Source: Legionella lytica
GTDB lineage: Bacteria; Pseudomonadota; Gammaproteobacteria; Legionellales; Legionellaceae
DNA: 64,000 nt
NCBI RefSeq assembly: GCF_023921225.1
Contig: NZ_CP071527.1
Location: forward strand, 1,702,501-1,766,500
Reading direction: 5' to 3'
Below the pieces are notes generated by a model. The model was not told the origin of the DNA. It was given only the letters and a program-made list of their open reading frames with translations, and searched no databases. Positions 34,699-44,767 of the stretch are shown piece by piece. The position numbers and the translations under genes were made by a program. Every line of letters begins with the position of its first letter. The first letter of the stretch is position 1.

Positions 34699-36072
34699 AT
34701 GAAAATTCAAACTATAAATCCGGCAACTGAAAAAGTGATTGAATCTTATGAGTGTCTGGATGAGTCGATGAGCCATGAGCGAGTTACCACAGGAGACCAG
34801 GCTTTTCGTAAATGGAAGTTAACAACTTTTACTGAGCGAAAGAAATTGATGTTGAAATTGGCGCAAATACTCAAAGCGCAAAAAGAAGAGCTGGCGGTTT
34901 TAATGGCTACAGAAATGGGCAAACCAATTACTGCTGGCCAAGCAGAAATTGATAAATGTGCCTGGGTATGTGAACACTATGCAGAACATGCCGAAACTTA
35001 CTTGGCTCCGAGAGTCATTCAAACAGAAATGAAAAAAGCAAAAGTATGTCATCTGCCTCTGGGAGTTGTTTTTGCCATTATGCCTTGGAATTTTCCTTTT
35101 TGGCAGGTATTCCGCTTTGCCGCACCGACAATTATGGCGGGTAATGCTGCTATTTTAAAACATGCACCCATTTCATCTGGAACCGGGAATAAAATAGAAC
35201 AGCTATTTAAAGACGCCGGATTTCCTGAACATTTATTTCAACACCTTATTGTTGATAATGAGGTGGCGGCACAGATTATTGCTCATCCCAAGGTTGTGGC
35301 TGTTACATTAACAGGAAGTGAGCGGGCTGGCATGGCTGTTGCCGCTCAAGCGGGGGCATTTTTAAAGAAAGCTGTATTAGAGTTAGGGGGAAGTGATCCT
35401 TATGTGGTACTCGAAGACGCTGATTTAGATTTAGCCGCGCGCTGTATTGTGAACTCACGACTTAATAATTCAGGCCAGGTATGTATTGCTGCCAAGCGTA
35501 TTCTAGTTTTAAGTTCAATTGAAAAAGAACTTACAGAAAAGATTAGTCAGCAGATGCAATTATTTAAAATGGGGGATCCTTTGGACGTGGAAACCAAGCT
35601 TGGACCTCTTGCTCGAGCTGACCTGCGTGTTACAGTGCATAAACAAGTAGAAAAATCGCTTAAACAGGGTGCTAAATTATTGTGTGGTGGTATAATTCCC
35701 GAAGGTCAAGGATTTTATTATCCGCCAACGTTACTTACAAATGTAACGCCAGGCATGCCGGCTTTTGATGAAGAGCTATTTGGACCTGTTATTTCTGTTA
35801 TTTCAACGGAAAGTGAACAGGAAGCAATAGCTTATGCAAATCAAAGTCAATATGGTTTAGGCGCTGCAGTATTTACACGTGATTTGGAGAAAGGTGAGCG
35901 TATTGCTGCGTATGAAATAGATGTAGGTGTCTGTTTTGTCAATGCAATGGTTGTCTCAGATCCACGATTGCCTTTTGGTGGAATAAAGCATTCAGGTTAT
36001 GGGCGCGAATTGTCGAAAGAGGGCATCTTAGAATTTGTGAATACCAAAACCGTAGGAATTAGTGATTCGTAA
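34699..36072 (+). CDS. aldehyde dehydrogenase, succinate-semialdehyde dehydrogenase-like
   Basis: NAD(P)-dependent oxidation of an aldehyde to the acid. The catalytic Cys262 is in NNSGQVCIAAKR and the general base Glu228 in VLELGGSDPYVV. The cofactor-site PWNFPFWQVFR is near residue 130, and FGGIKHSGYGRELS with EFVNTKT closes the fold. The length of 457 and the motif set fit short SSADH-like enzymes (GabD/Sad type), so succinate semialdehyde is a plausible substrate. I start at ATG 34699, with AGGGTG about 8 nt upstream; a GTG at 34690 is less likely. The giant glutamate dehydrogenase follows after 74 nt. Confidence 0.85.
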   Translation: MKIQTINPATEKVIESYECLDESMSHERVTTGDQAFRKWKLTTFTERKKLMLKLAQILKAQKEELAVLMATEMGKPITAGQAEIDKCAWVCEHYAEHAETYLAPRVIQTEMKKAKVCHLPLGVVFAIMPWNFPFWQVFRFAAPTIMAGNAAILKHAPISSGTGNKIEQLFKDAGFPEHLFQHLIVDNEVAAQIIAHPKVVAVTLTGSERAGMAVAAQAGAFLKKAVLELGGSDPYVVLEDADLDLAARCIVNSRLNNSGQVCIAAKRILVLSSIEKELTEKISQQMQLFKMGDPLDVETKLGPLARADLRVTVHKQVEKSLKQGAKLLCGGIIPEGQGFYYPPTLLTNVTPGMPAFDEELFGPVISVISTESEQEAIAYANQSQYGLGAAVFTRDLEKGERIAAYEIDVGVCFVNAMVVSDPRLPFGGIKHSGYGRELSKEGILEFVNTKTVGISDS

Positions 36073-36146
36073 TAATTAAAATAATAGTTGCTGTAAACTA
36101 GGGGCGAGCACATCGTTCCTAAAAGGCAAAACTGACGGGGTAAGCA

Positions 36147-39100
36147 ATGTCATATAAATTTGAAGAGGGTAAAGGGGTATTAATCGAAGCTATTGTCGAT
36201 AGAATTAAAAATTCTATGACAGGTGAACAAGCTGAATTTTGTGCCGAATTTGCCAAGCAATTATATGGAACTGTCGCCATGGAAGACCTGAGCGCATGGG
36301 AACTAGATGATCTTTATGGCGCTGTAGCAAATTTTTGGTCACTTCTTAGTGAACGCAAACCACATGAGACCAAAATTCGCATTTATAACCCAGATTTTGA
36401 ACGCCATGGTTGGCAAACAACGCATACCGTAATAGAAGTTGTTTGTGATGACATGCCTTTTCTAGTTGATTCTATTCGCTTAGTTATTCATCGCATGGGC
36501 TTAGCATCTCATTTGAGCATTCATATGGGGGGGATTCGTGTTAAGCGTGATCAAAATAATCATATCTCCGCTATTTTACCGCGCGATCATACAGGTGATG
36601 AGAGCGGTGTAATCCATGAAGCTCCAATATTCCTAGAAATTGATCGTCAAACTGATCCTAAAGTCCTCCAAGAATTACATGATCGCTGCTTGCACGCCCT
36701 TGAAGATAATCGAGTTGTTTTCGAAGACTGGGAAAAAATGCGTTCTGAAGTTCGTGAAGCTGTTTTAGAAATAGATAAAGTTTCTTCAGTCCTTGATGCT
36801 GGAGAAGTTGCCGAAACAAAGGCTTTCTTACAATGGATAGAGGATCACCATTTTACTTTCTTAGGTATAAGAGATTATGAATTAGTAAAAAAAGGAAGCG
36901 AAACCTTATTACAAGCAATTCCTGAAACAGGTCTTGGTGTGTTACGAGAAAGCGTGACTAAATCAATGACGCGCAGTATCTCTGCAATGGCTCCTGAAGC
37001 TCGCGAATTTACTTTATCACCACGTATTTTAGTTATGTCTAAAACGAATACTTTAGCAAGTGTTCATCGTGATGCGTATACTGATTATATTGGTATTAAG
37101 CGTTTTGATGCTCAGGGCAATGTTATTGGCGAGCGGCGAATCATTGGTCTTTATACTTCAGCTGCATACCATACGAATCCTACTCAAATTCCTTTCCTGC
37201 GCCGTAAGGTTGCAGTGATTATGGAAAACTCTCAATTGAAGCCACGTAGCCACGCCGCTAAAGTTTTATTAAATATTCTTGAGACTTTGCCGCGCGATGA
37301 CTTAATTCAAGGTACTGAAGAAGAGCTGTTAGAAATAGCAATGGGTATCTTTTATATGCAAGACAGAAAGCGAATTCGCTTGTTTGCACGTATGGACGTA
37401 TATCGTCGCTTTGTTTCTTGTTTGGTTTATGTGCCTAAAGAGCGTGTAAATACTGAACTAAGAATGGCAATGAAGCGAATTCTAGAAACGAGCTTTAATG
37501 CCGTTGATACAAACTATACGACTTTGTTTACTGAGTCAGTTCTTGCACGCATTCATTTCATTATCAAAATTGATCCTGAGAATTGCCCTGATTATGATTT
37601 CAAAGAAATCGAAATGAAACTGATTGAGGCCGGACGCTCTTGGACCGATGACTTGCAATATAATTTGTATGAAGCTTATGGTGAGGAGCAAGCAAATAGT
37701 TTATTTGCACGTTATCGCAGTGCTTTCCCTGCAGCATATTGTGAAAACTTTACTGCTAGAACGGCAGTTTATGATATTAAACATATTGAAATGCTGACCC
37801 CAGAAAATCCTTTAGGAATTAATTTCTATCGTGCATTGGATGAGTCAGAAAATAACTTTAGATTAAAAGTTTATCATCATGATGCAACTATTCCTTTATC
37901 AGATGTGTTGCCTATTTTAGAAAACCTTGGTTTACGCGCAATTACTGAGCGTCCATACGCATTAAAATTTGATGATGGCAAAGTGACTTGGGTTAATGAT
38001 TTTGCTATTCAATACAATAAAGATGGTAGTGTAATTGAGCTGGATGATATTAAAGAATTATTCCAGAATGCTTTTGCCAAAGTATGGTTTAGTAATGCAG
38101 AAAATGATGGTTTTAACCAATTAGTATTAGCTGCTGGCCTTGATTGGCGTGAGGTTGCAATTTTACGTACTTATGCCAAGTATTTTAAACAAATGGGCTT
38201 CACTTTTAGCCAGGAATATATGGAAAGGGCGTTAAATAATAACGTTAGCATTGCAAAAAAACTGGTTCGATTATTTGAGATACGTAGTAACCCTGCCGAG
38301 GAAAATGCTCTTCGTGAACAGCGTTTTACCGAACTGTCTGAAGAAATTTTAGCGGATTTAGATTCAGTATCGAACCTTGATGAAGACAAGATTATCCGCC
38401 AATACATCCATGCGATTGCTGCTACGCTTCGTACTAACTTCTATCAGGTTGATAAGCAAGGTCAGCCTAAAGACTACATTTCAATCAAATTAAACAGCAA
38501 AACAATACCTGGTTTGCCAAAGCCTTACCCACTATTTGAAATCTTTGTTTATTCCCCACGTCTTGAAGGGGTTCATTTACGTTGTGGTAAAGTAGCTCGT
38601 GGAGGATTGCGTTGGTCTGATCGCCGAGAAGATTTCCGTACTGAGATTCTTGGTTTGATGAAGGCACAACAAGTAAAGAACTCCGTTATTGTACCTTCTG
38701 GCGCTAAAGGTGGTTTTGTACCTAAAAATTTACCTGTTAATGGTAGTCGCGAAGATATCATGGCTGAGGGTATTGCTTGCTACCAAATTTTTATCCGTGG
38801 TCTGTTAGATGTTACTGATAATTATGTTGAGAATAGCGTGGTTAAGCCTGATCATGTGGTGTGCCATGATGAAGATGATCCGTACTTAGTTGTTGCTGCG
38901 GACAAAGGTACTGCCACATTCTCCGATTTAGCGAATGCGATTTCTTTAGAATATGGTTTCTGGCTGGGTGATGCTTTTGCCTCCGGTGGTTCTGTTGGTT
39001 ATGACCATAAGAAGATGGGTATTACTGCTAAAGGTGCTTGGGAATCAGTAAAACGTCATTTCTATGAATTAGATATAGACATTCAAAATAATGATTTTAC

Positions 39101-41027
39101 CGTTGTCGGTATTGGTGATATGGCAGGAGACGTGTTTGGGAATGGAATGCTGTTGTCGAAGCATATCAAACTTGTAGGTGCCTTTAACCACATTCATATT
39201 TTCATTGACCCCGATCCAAATGCGGAACTTAGTTTTAAAGAAAGAGAGCGTTTGTTTAACTTGCCACGTTCTAATTGGACTGATTATGATAAAAAACTCA
39301 TCTCCAAAGGTGGTGGTGTATTTAATCGTAATGCTAAATCAATTCCAGTCAGTAAAGAAATGCAAGAGCTTTTTGGCATTAAACAGGCTGAAATCGAACC
39401 AAATGATTTAATTAAAACGATTCTAAAAGCTAAGGTTGATTTACTTTGGAGTGGTGGTATTGGGACTTATGTAAAAGCAAGTTCTGAATCCAATTTGAAT
39501 GTAGGAGATCGTGCTAACGATTCGACTCGCGTTAACGCCAAGCAATTGCGTTGTAAGGTAATTGGTGAAGGTGGCAACTTAGGCCTAACTCAATTAGCAC
39601 GTATGGAATATTCGCTAGGTGGTGGCCTGGTTTATACTGACTTCATTGATAACTCAGGCGGTGTAAATTGTTCTGACAAAGAAGTAAATATCAAGATCTT
39701 ACTAAACGGTATTGTCGCCGTTGGTGATTTGACACCTAAGCAAAGAAATGAATTGCTTAGTGATATGACGGATGATGTTGCTAAATTAGTGCTTCGTGAT
39801 AACTTCTTGCAAACACGTGCGATTAGTTTATCTGCTTCACAGGCAATGCAGGCGTTGGAATTACAAGGTCGTTACATTAAAGAATTAGAGAGAACTGGAA
39901 AAATAGATCGTAATCTTGAGTTCTTACCTGATGACAAAGCATTGCAAGAACGTAAGTTAATGGGACAAGGTCTTGGCCGTCCTGGCATTGCTGTGTTGAT
40001 GTGCTACAGCAAGTCAATTTTAAAAGAGCAGATACTGGCTTCCGGGGTTCCTGAAGAAAGTTATATGGAACAGTTTCTGATTAATTCGTTCCCCAAACAA
40101 CTTCAAGAGCGGTTTAGCAAGCAAATGCAAGACCATCCGCTGAAGAGAGAAATTATTGCAACTAAGTTAAGTAATATCATTGTAAATGAAATGGGCTTTA
40201 CTTACGTTTACAGATTACAAGATGAGACTGGTGCGCCTGTTTCTGCGATTGTTAGAGCGTATATGATTACGCGTACAGTGCTTAATTTAGAGTCCATTTG
40301 GAAGCAGATCGAGGACCTAGGTACGCAAATCAGTGCGAAACGACAAATTGAAATGATGATGTTTTATGTTCGACTTTCAAGACGTATTACCCGTTGGTTC
40401 TTACGTACACAACGTAAAACAATGGATATCAGTGAGGTCGTAAAGTTATATTCACAAGGAATGAAAGAGCTGAAAATGTCTATTCCTTCTATTCTTAACG
40501 AAGAACGTAGAGGTCGATACGAAGAACACTATCAAGAGTTAATTAAAGAAGGTATTCCTGGAGGCTTAGCACATGAGCTTACTGTAGCTCGATGGCTGTT
40601 CTCTGCGACTGATATCATTGAAATTGCGAGTAAGCGTGATATGAAAGTATCGCAAGTTGCTGAAGTTTACTTTGGTATAGGGGAGTTCTTGGATCTCGCT
40701 TGGATAAGAAAGCAAATCATCATGCATCCAACGGATAACCATTGGGAGTCTTTATCTAGAGAAGCATTACGTGATGACTTGGATTGGCAACAGCGACAGT
40801 TAACGGATGGTTTACTGAACTACGATGGCGCTAATACCGATTTACAAGAACGTTTGACGTCCTGGGGAGATGCTCATACGGCGTTGATTGAGCGTTGGCA
40901 CTTTATTTTATCAGACTTAAAAGCAAGTACTGTGTTGAACTATACGATGTTTTTTGTTGCGATAAGAGAGTTGCTGGATTTGACTCAGACGACATTACAG
41001 TCGTATTCCGAAGTAGAGATAGCATAA
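36147..41027 (+). CDS. gdhB: NAD-specific glutamate dehydrogenase, large (180-kDa) type
   Basis: Converts glutamate to 2-oxoglutarate with NAD+, feeding amino-acid carbon into the TCA cycle. The 1626-residue length identifies the L-GDH180 class. The N-terminal half carries ACT-like regulatory domains (TTHTVIEVVCDDMPFLVDSI near residue 95). The catalytic domain begins about residue 810 with RCGKVARGGLRWSDRREDF, then KNSVIVPSGAKGGFVPK, with GIGDMAGDVFGNGMLLS and KVIGEGGNLGLTQ further on. A helical C-terminal domain follows. Such enzymes suit an amino-acid-using intracellular bacterium. The symbol gdhB is used by analogy with other L-GDH180 genes. Confidence 0.93.
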   Translation: MSYKFEEGKGVLIEAIVDRIKNSMTGEQAEFCAEFAKQLYGTVAMEDLSAWELDDLYGAVANFWSLLSERKPHETKIRIYNPDFERHGWQTTHTVIEVVCDDMPFLVDSIRLVIHRMGLASHLSIHMGGIRVKRDQNNHISAILPRDHTGDESGVIHEAPIFLEIDRQTDPKVLQELHDRCLHALEDNRVVFEDWEKMRSEVREAVLEIDKVSSVLDAGEVAETKAFLQWIEDHHFTFLGIRDYELVKKGSETLLQAIPETGLGVLRESVTKSMTRSISAMAPEAREFTLSPRILVMSKTNTLASVHRDAYTDYIGIKRFDAQGNVIGERRIIGLYTSAAYHTNPTQIPFLRRKVAVIMENSQLKPRSHAAKVLLNILETLPRDDLIQGTEEELLEIAMGIFYMQDRKRIRLFARMDVYRRFVSCLVYVPKERVNTELRMAMKRILETSFNAVDTNYTTLFTESVLARIHFIIKIDPENCPDYDFKEIEMKLIEAGRSWTDDLQYNLYEAYGEEQANSLFARYRSAFPAAYCENFTARTAVYDIKHIEMLTPENPLGINFYRALDESENNFRLKVYHHDATIPLSDVLPILENLGLRAITERPYALKFDDGKVTWVNDFAIQYNKDGSVIELDDIKELFQNAFAKVWFSNAENDGFNQLVLAAGLDWREVAILRTYAKYFKQMGFTFSQEYMERALNNNVSIAKKLVRLFEIRSNPAEENALREQRFTELSEEILADLDSVSNLDEDKIIRQYIHAIAATLRTNFYQVDKQGQPKDYISIKLNSKTIPGLPKPYPLFEIFVYSPRLEGVHLRCGKVARGGLRWSDRREDFRTEILGLMKAQQVKNSVIVPSGAKGGFVPKNLPVNGSREDIMAEGIACYQIFIRGLLDVTDNYVENSVVKPDHVVCHDEDDPYLVVAADKGTATFSDLANAISLEYGFWLGDAFASGGSVGYDHKKMGITAKGAWESVKRHFYELDIDIQNNDFTVVGIGDMAGDVFGNGMLLSKHIKLVGAFNHIHIFIDPDPNAELSFKERERLFNLPRSNWTDYDKKLISKGGGVFNRNAKSIPVSKEMQELFGIKQAEIEPNDLIKTILKAKVDLLWSGGIGTYVKASSESNLNVGDRANDSTRVNAKQLRCKVIGEGGNLGLTQLARMEYSLGGGLVYTDFIDNSGGVNCSDKEVNIKILLNGIVAVGDLTPKQRNELLSDMTDDVAKLVLRDNFLQTRAISLSASQAMQALELQGRYIKELERTGKIDRNLEFLPDDKALQERKLMGQGLGRPGIAVLMCYSKSILKEQILASGVPEESYMEQFLINSFPKQLQERFSKQMQDHPLKREIIATKLSNIIVNEMGFTYVYRLQDETGAPVSAIVRAYMITRTVLNLESIWKQIEDLGTQISAKRQIEMMMFYVRLSRRITRWFLRTQRKTMDISEVVKLYSQGMKELKMSIPSILNEERRGRYEEHYQELIKEGIPGGLAHELTVARWLFSATDIIEIASKRDMKVSQVAEVYFGIGEFLDLAWIRKQIIMHPTDNHWESLSREALRDDLDWQQRQLTDGLLNYDGANTDLQERLTSWGDAHTALIERWHFILSDLKASTVLNYTMFFVAIRELLDLTQTTLQSYSEVEIA

Positions 41028-41040
41028 TAAAAAAGCGCGC

Positions 41041-41122
41041 GTAGGTCGGGCCCATGGCCCGACATTTCTTCTTGAGTAATTTATTTTACGATGAGGAACT
41101 TCGGGCCATGAACCCGACCTAC
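41041..41122. repeat. REPIN-like GTAGGTCGGGCC...GAACCCGACCTAC pair
   Basis: GTAGGTCGGGCCCATGGCCC on the left contains a perfect palindrome (GTCGGGCC-CAT-GGCCCGAC, 41045-41063). The right arm GGGCCATGAACCCGACCTAC completes the outer fold. It lies between convergent gdhB and ygfZ. A half copy is at 61768-61787. Confidence 0.75.
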
Positions 41123-41143
41123 GCTACTTGCAACCAGATTTTA

Positions 41144-42127
41144 TTAAAAAGATACTTCTTCTAACTGCACAGCGTTTTTATGACCTTCCAATAGCACTAA
41201 TGGCTCAATCCCTTTAAGCTCGCTAACTGCAATTAAATAACGTCCTGCCCCCAATATCGAATAATCAACTAATTCTCCTAACTCCGAACCAGTAGCCTCA
41301 TGCACTAACTTTTGTCCAGAATAAATATCTTCATCAGTTGCGATTGAATAAATACTTAATTGATGCTTTAAGGTCGACTTGTAATGCATACGGGCAATAA
41401 TTTCTTGTCCTTTATAACAGCCCTTATTAAAACTAAGATATGGTGTCTGATGTAAATCCAGACGATGAGGCAAAAATAAGCCGCGCGACTCGGGATAAAT
41501 TTCAAGTTGCCGTTGAGCAAGCCTTAAGCTGTGCCAAGTTAAAGAACCTAATAATTGCCGTTGTTCAGCAAAGCGTTTAGAAACTGTCTCAGCAAAAGCG
41601 GGTTCACCGATAAAAATGTAAAAACTATTACCTAAATGAAAACAACAATAGCCTGCACCAATGGTTAATGCATAAAGGTTATTAGGAAAAAAATGAGACT
41701 CAGGAACTATATCTTGAGGATTTTGTAAATAAAATCCAAGAACAGTTAACTCATTGTTTTCTTTAAGACTGACTCGTGAAAGCATTGCTGTCTTATTTAA
41801 GGAGTTAATCGTTGCTTCTAATAAGTCTTTAGGAAGCATTAATTTCATTCCTTTCCAATCTAATATGTCCATCAAGGTAAGGATGCGGCCTTTGAGATTG
41901 CACTGAGCTCCTTGAATCATTTGTATGTCCGAAATTGAATTGACATCACAAGTGAGTTGGCCTTGCAGAAATTCACCAGCCTTGTCTCCAACAACATCGA
42001 GCATACCTAAATAAGATAAATCAAATAAATAATTCTTTTCAGGGTGGAGTTTTAGCTCTGTTTCAATGGGGCCAAAAGTGGTTAAGGTTCTATGGTTAAT
42101 TAAGTGACTAAAAGTAGTGTTCATCAT
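41144..42127 (-). CDS. ygfZ: folate-binding Fe-S cluster assembly protein YgfZ
   Basis: A tetrahydrofolate-binding GcvT-like protein that supports repair or assembly of certain Fe-S enzymes. The signature KGCYKGQEIIARMHY has Cys237, and LGMLDVVGDKAGEFLQGQLTCDV near residue 40 is the usual N-terminal part. The 327-residue length is typical. It is divergent from sdhE, the same arrangement as ygfZ-sdhE-ygfX in enterobacteria, which strengthens the call. Confidence 0.92.
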   Translation of the reverse strand: MMNTTFSHLINHRTLTTFGPIETELKLHPEKNYLFDLSYLGMLDVVGDKAGEFLQGQLTCDVNSISDIQMIQGAQCNLKGRILTLMDILDWKGMKLMLPKDLLEATINSLNKTAMLSRVSLKENNELTVLGFYLQNPQDIVPESHFFPNNLYALTIGAGYCCFHLGNSFYIFIGEPAFAETVSKRFAEQRQLLGSLTWHSLRLAQRQLEIYPESRGLFLPHRLDLHQTPYLSFNKGCYKGQEIIARMHYKSTLKHQLSIYSIATDEDIYSGQKLVHEATGSELGELVDYSILGAGRYLIAVSELKGIEPLVLLEGHKNAVQLEEVSF

Positions 42128-42199
42128 AGATAAGCGTTTCCGATTTCAAAGACAGTAGTGTATCATTTGCGGGTTCATTAAATCATTAAGAGATTTACA

Positions 42200-42445
42200 A
42201 TGTTGGATGCACGTGAAAAAGCAAGATTAGCATGGCACTGTCGCCGCGGAATGCTAGAGCTGGATTTAATACTGCAGCGTTTTTTAGAACATGGTCTTGA
42301 TAAGCTATCAGCGGATGAGGTTAACGTGTTTGATTCTCTATTGAGCTGTACTGATCCCGAGCTTTATGCATGGTTAATGGGGCAAATCGATCCTGAGGAT
42401 GACGAGTTAAAAGCAATTGTTACACTTATCCGAAATCAACATTAA
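42200..42445 (+). CDS. sdhE: succinate dehydrogenase assembly factor SdhE (FAD assembly factor)
   Basis: Helps attach FAD covalently to succinate dehydrogenase and fumarate reductase flavoproteins. The 81-residue all-helical protein has the conserved RRGMLELD (RGxxE motif) near residue 17 and DPELYAWLMG near residue 54. It overlaps the ygfX-like gene downstream and is divergent from ygfZ. Confidence 0.93.
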   Translation: MLDAREKARLAWHCRRGMLELDLILQRFLEHGLDKLSADEVNVFDSLLSCTDPELYAWLMGQIDPEDDELKAIVTLIRNQH

Positions 42446-42821
42446 AGTTGGGACATCTGAGATTTATTTCCGATTGGTTTTGGTAATCAGTTTATTAACC
42501 ACGGGTTTGATCTTTTACTCCGCGCTTTATTTTTCTGTAAAACTTATTCTGACTGGCTTTATTTTGGCTATGCTCCGGTTGGATTGGTTACATAAACAGC
42601 CGAGGAATGGCATTAAAGAAATTCAATTCAGGGCTAACAAATGGACTTTGATTTTAAATAACAATGAACAACAGGATTATCAGGATGCTCAAGTCCTTCT
42701 TCATAATGTTCTGTTCCAACTAATTCAATTTACTGATTTAACGCAAAAAAAGCATGTTATTCTCTTTATGGATCAAATTTCAGAAAATCAATTTCGACAA
42801 TTACATTTAAAACTTCTTTAG
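42417..42821 (+). CDS. YgfX-like small inner-membrane protein
   Basis: A 134-residue protein with two adjacent hydrophobic helices (LVLVISLLTTGLIFYSALY and VKLILTGFILAML, about residues 20-52) and a soluble C-terminal part. Its position immediately after sdhE with a 29-nt overlap matches ygfX (cptA) in other gamma-proteobacteria. The start shown is a TTG at 42417 without a strong SD; the true start is uncertain. In E. coli this protein affects cytoskeletal proteins; here the role is only inferred by synteny. Confidence 0.65.
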   Translation: MLHLSEINIKVGTSEIYFRLVLVISLLTTGLIFYSALYFSVKLILTGFILAMLRLDWLHKQPRNGIKEIQFRANKWTLILNNNEQQDYQDAQVLLHNVLFQLIQFTDLTQKKHVILFMDQISENQFRQLHLKLL

Positions 42822-42838
42822 AGGGGAATGAATTTTTA

Positions 42839-42869
42839 TTGAACAGTTCGTGTCCTTTTATGGTACAAT
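42839..42869 (+). promoter_or_regulatory. putative promoter of the OspF/SpvC-like gene
   Basis: TTGAAC (42839-42844) and TACAAT (42864-42869) with a 19-nt spacer and an extended -10 (TGGTACAAT). The start codon is at 42901, preceded by TAAGAGA. It separates the effector candidate from the sdhE operon. Confidence 0.45.
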
Positions 42870-42900
42870 ATACTCATTTTGTATCCTAAGAGATGTAGCC

Positions 42901-44568
42901 ATGGGAATTGAATCAAAACAAGGTAAGGCAGTTGTGCATGTAGGACTTGACGATGTGTCTTATACCCAATTAGATAAAATCTATCCAAAAAGTCAACTAT
43001 TCCATGTTGGTTCCTACAAAGCATATATGGGGGGTGTTTCTGGTTACTGGAATGATTTAAATAAAGGTATTTCCCCACATCGAATTGAGGACTCTGATCA
43101 GTTTGCTTTTTTTACAAAGACAGATTCGCCCCGTGATAATGATTCCTCTTGGAAAATTCATTTAAGTATTCATCCGAGTGATCTTAGTAGAGCGTGGGAT
43201 TTAATTTATCCTATTCTTATGGAAGAAAATGTTCCCTGTTTTAAAACAACACGCAATGTTGTATCCCAAGCTATGTATATTGCAATGAAGGACGCTGATA
43301 CAAGTACTGACTCTCTTACGGCAGCGGAAAAAGCTCAATCATTGCGTGATATCATTCGTGTATTTAATGGAATGCAAATCACTGTTTATATTCCTGAAGG
43401 AAAGGAGCGTGAATACAATGAGCTTTTGGAACGGATAGAACCAATACTCTATCAGGCCGGTATTCGTCCAGGGGTAATTGATAAAAGTGACCGAGCTTTG
43501 GGATTGTACAGTTCTGTGCGTAATGAGGGCGTAAAATATACAGCACACAACAACGTGTCAGGCTATAAAGTTGCTGAGCTGCAGGATCCTTTTCATGCTC
43601 TTGGTGTTGAATGGAAGAAGGTCAAAATAAATTGGGGTGGTTTAGATTATGCACGGCATGTGAACAAAGCCAAAGGGTTGGTTTTGCAAATGCTTGATGC
43701 TGAAGCGAAATATAAAAGTGGAATGCACACGAAGAATGAGTTTCAGCAGATTTATGACGTTGCAATGGAGTACTTTCAGCGCTGGCATACTTTTATGGGA
43801 AAGGCTGCGCCGGAAGATTTGGCAACGTTAGCCGCTCGAGATCAAGACGGGTTCTTGGAGTTAAAGGAATGGATTGATCGAGGATACGAATTCTTGCCAC
43901 CAATAAGAAAACATAATGTGAAAAAGGTCAAAGAGGCAGAAGATGTTCTAGCCAGATCCCCACGTGTTGATACTTTATCATTAAAGACGGTGCATTTACT
44001 TAAAAGAACGAAGGCACATTTTGCTTTAAACGAGGGAGTAGTTGTTAAACCACAAGTTGATGATGTAGTTGAGCCAGTAGAAAAACCAAAGTTAGAGAAA
44101 GAGTCTTCTGTTAAAGCGCTTCAGGAATTAAAGGCTTTTAGAAAAGAATCATTTAGCGATCCTCTCTTAAAGCTTAAGCTGGAAGAGGTAATTAACAAGC
44201 CTAAAGCATCAAATACCAGCAAATCATCAGCGCGAGTATTTTGGGGGATGTTTGATGGTTTATTGATAGGTGGCGCCTTGGGTTTAGCGCTCAGCATAGC
44301 GTTTGCCCCTTGGGCTTTAGTGATATGCCTTAGCTTAAGTGCTGGCGGAATGGTGATTGGTGGGGGGATTGGGCATTTTACAGCTCCATCCAGTTCGGAT
44401 GTTGAGAAACAGCCTTTTATCCAGAAAAAAGCGGTTGAAGTTAAAGCAGAACAAGCTACTTCTCCCCATAAGTCATCAAAGGGGTTAGGCTTTTTTGATA
44501 ATGACGTGGTAGACGATGGGCATCAGATAGTTGTTCAGCCTACAGATAGTATCCAGTTAGTTCAATAA
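42901..44568 (+). CDS. phosphothreonine lyase-like (OspF/SpvC-like) protein with membrane hairpin; effector candidate
   Basis: A 555-residue protein. Residues 80-210 resemble the OspF/SpvC phosphothreonine lyases: WKIHLSIHPSDLSRAWD carries Lys85 and His87 where SpvC has its Lys104/His106 pair, CFKTT places Lys115 like the catalytic base Lys136, ITVYIPEG (Tyr163) matches the next strand, and YSSVRNEG (Arg207) matches the YRNE phosphate-binding motif. About 35 residues are inserted before Tyr163. A helical middle part follows, then two hydrophobic helices (about 446-494) and a polar tail. This suggests membrane-anchored removal of phosphate from host phosphothreonine. The homology is judged by eye. 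I start at ATG 42901. Confidence 0.62.
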   Translation: MGIESKQGKAVVHVGLDDVSYTQLDKIYPKSQLFHVGSYKAYMGGVSGYWNDLNKGISPHRIEDSDQFAFFTKTDSPRDNDSSWKIHLSIHPSDLSRAWDLIYPILMEENVPCFKTTRNVVSQAMYIAMKDADTSTDSLTAAEKAQSLRDIIRVFNGMQITVYIPEGKEREYNELLERIEPILYQAGIRPGVIDKSDRALGLYSSVRNEGVKYTAHNNVSGYKVAELQDPFHALGVEWKKVKINWGGLDYARHVNKAKGLVLQMLDAEAKYKSGMHTKNEFQQIYDVAMEYFQRWHTFMGKAAPEDLATLAARDQDGFLELKEWIDRGYEFLPPIRKHNVKKVKEAEDVLARSPRVDTLSLKTVHLLKRTKAHFALNEGVVVKPQVDDVVEPVEKPKLEKESSVKALQELKAFRKESFSDPLLKLKLEEVINKPKASNTSKSSARVFWGMFDGLLIGGALGLALSIAFAPWALVICLSLSAGGMVIGGGIGHFTAPSSSDVEKQPFIQKKAVEVKAEQATSPHKSSKGLGFFDNDVVDDGHQIVVQPTDSIQLVQ

Positions 44569-44583
44569 AATTATTAAGCGAAG

Positions 44584-44603
44584 CCTGGTTGCTTGCAACC
44601 AGG
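44584..44603. repeat. REP-like palindrome
   Basis: CCTGGTTGC-TT-GCAACCAGG, followed by CCACAC. The same element as at 3180 and 33683. It lies 16 nt after the stop of the lyase-like gene and may serve as its transcript end. Confidence 0.75.
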
Positions 44604-44767
44604 CCACACTCGCAAAATTAATCTGCGGCTTGATAGCTGTATCTATAAGCAATGCCCCATCCAGATGACAATTTAACAAACTAATTTCTCTAAATGATAT
44701 ATACTAAATCATAACGGACAAATAAAAATCCAATTTCGCACAATGGAATGAAAAGAAAGAGGGTGTA

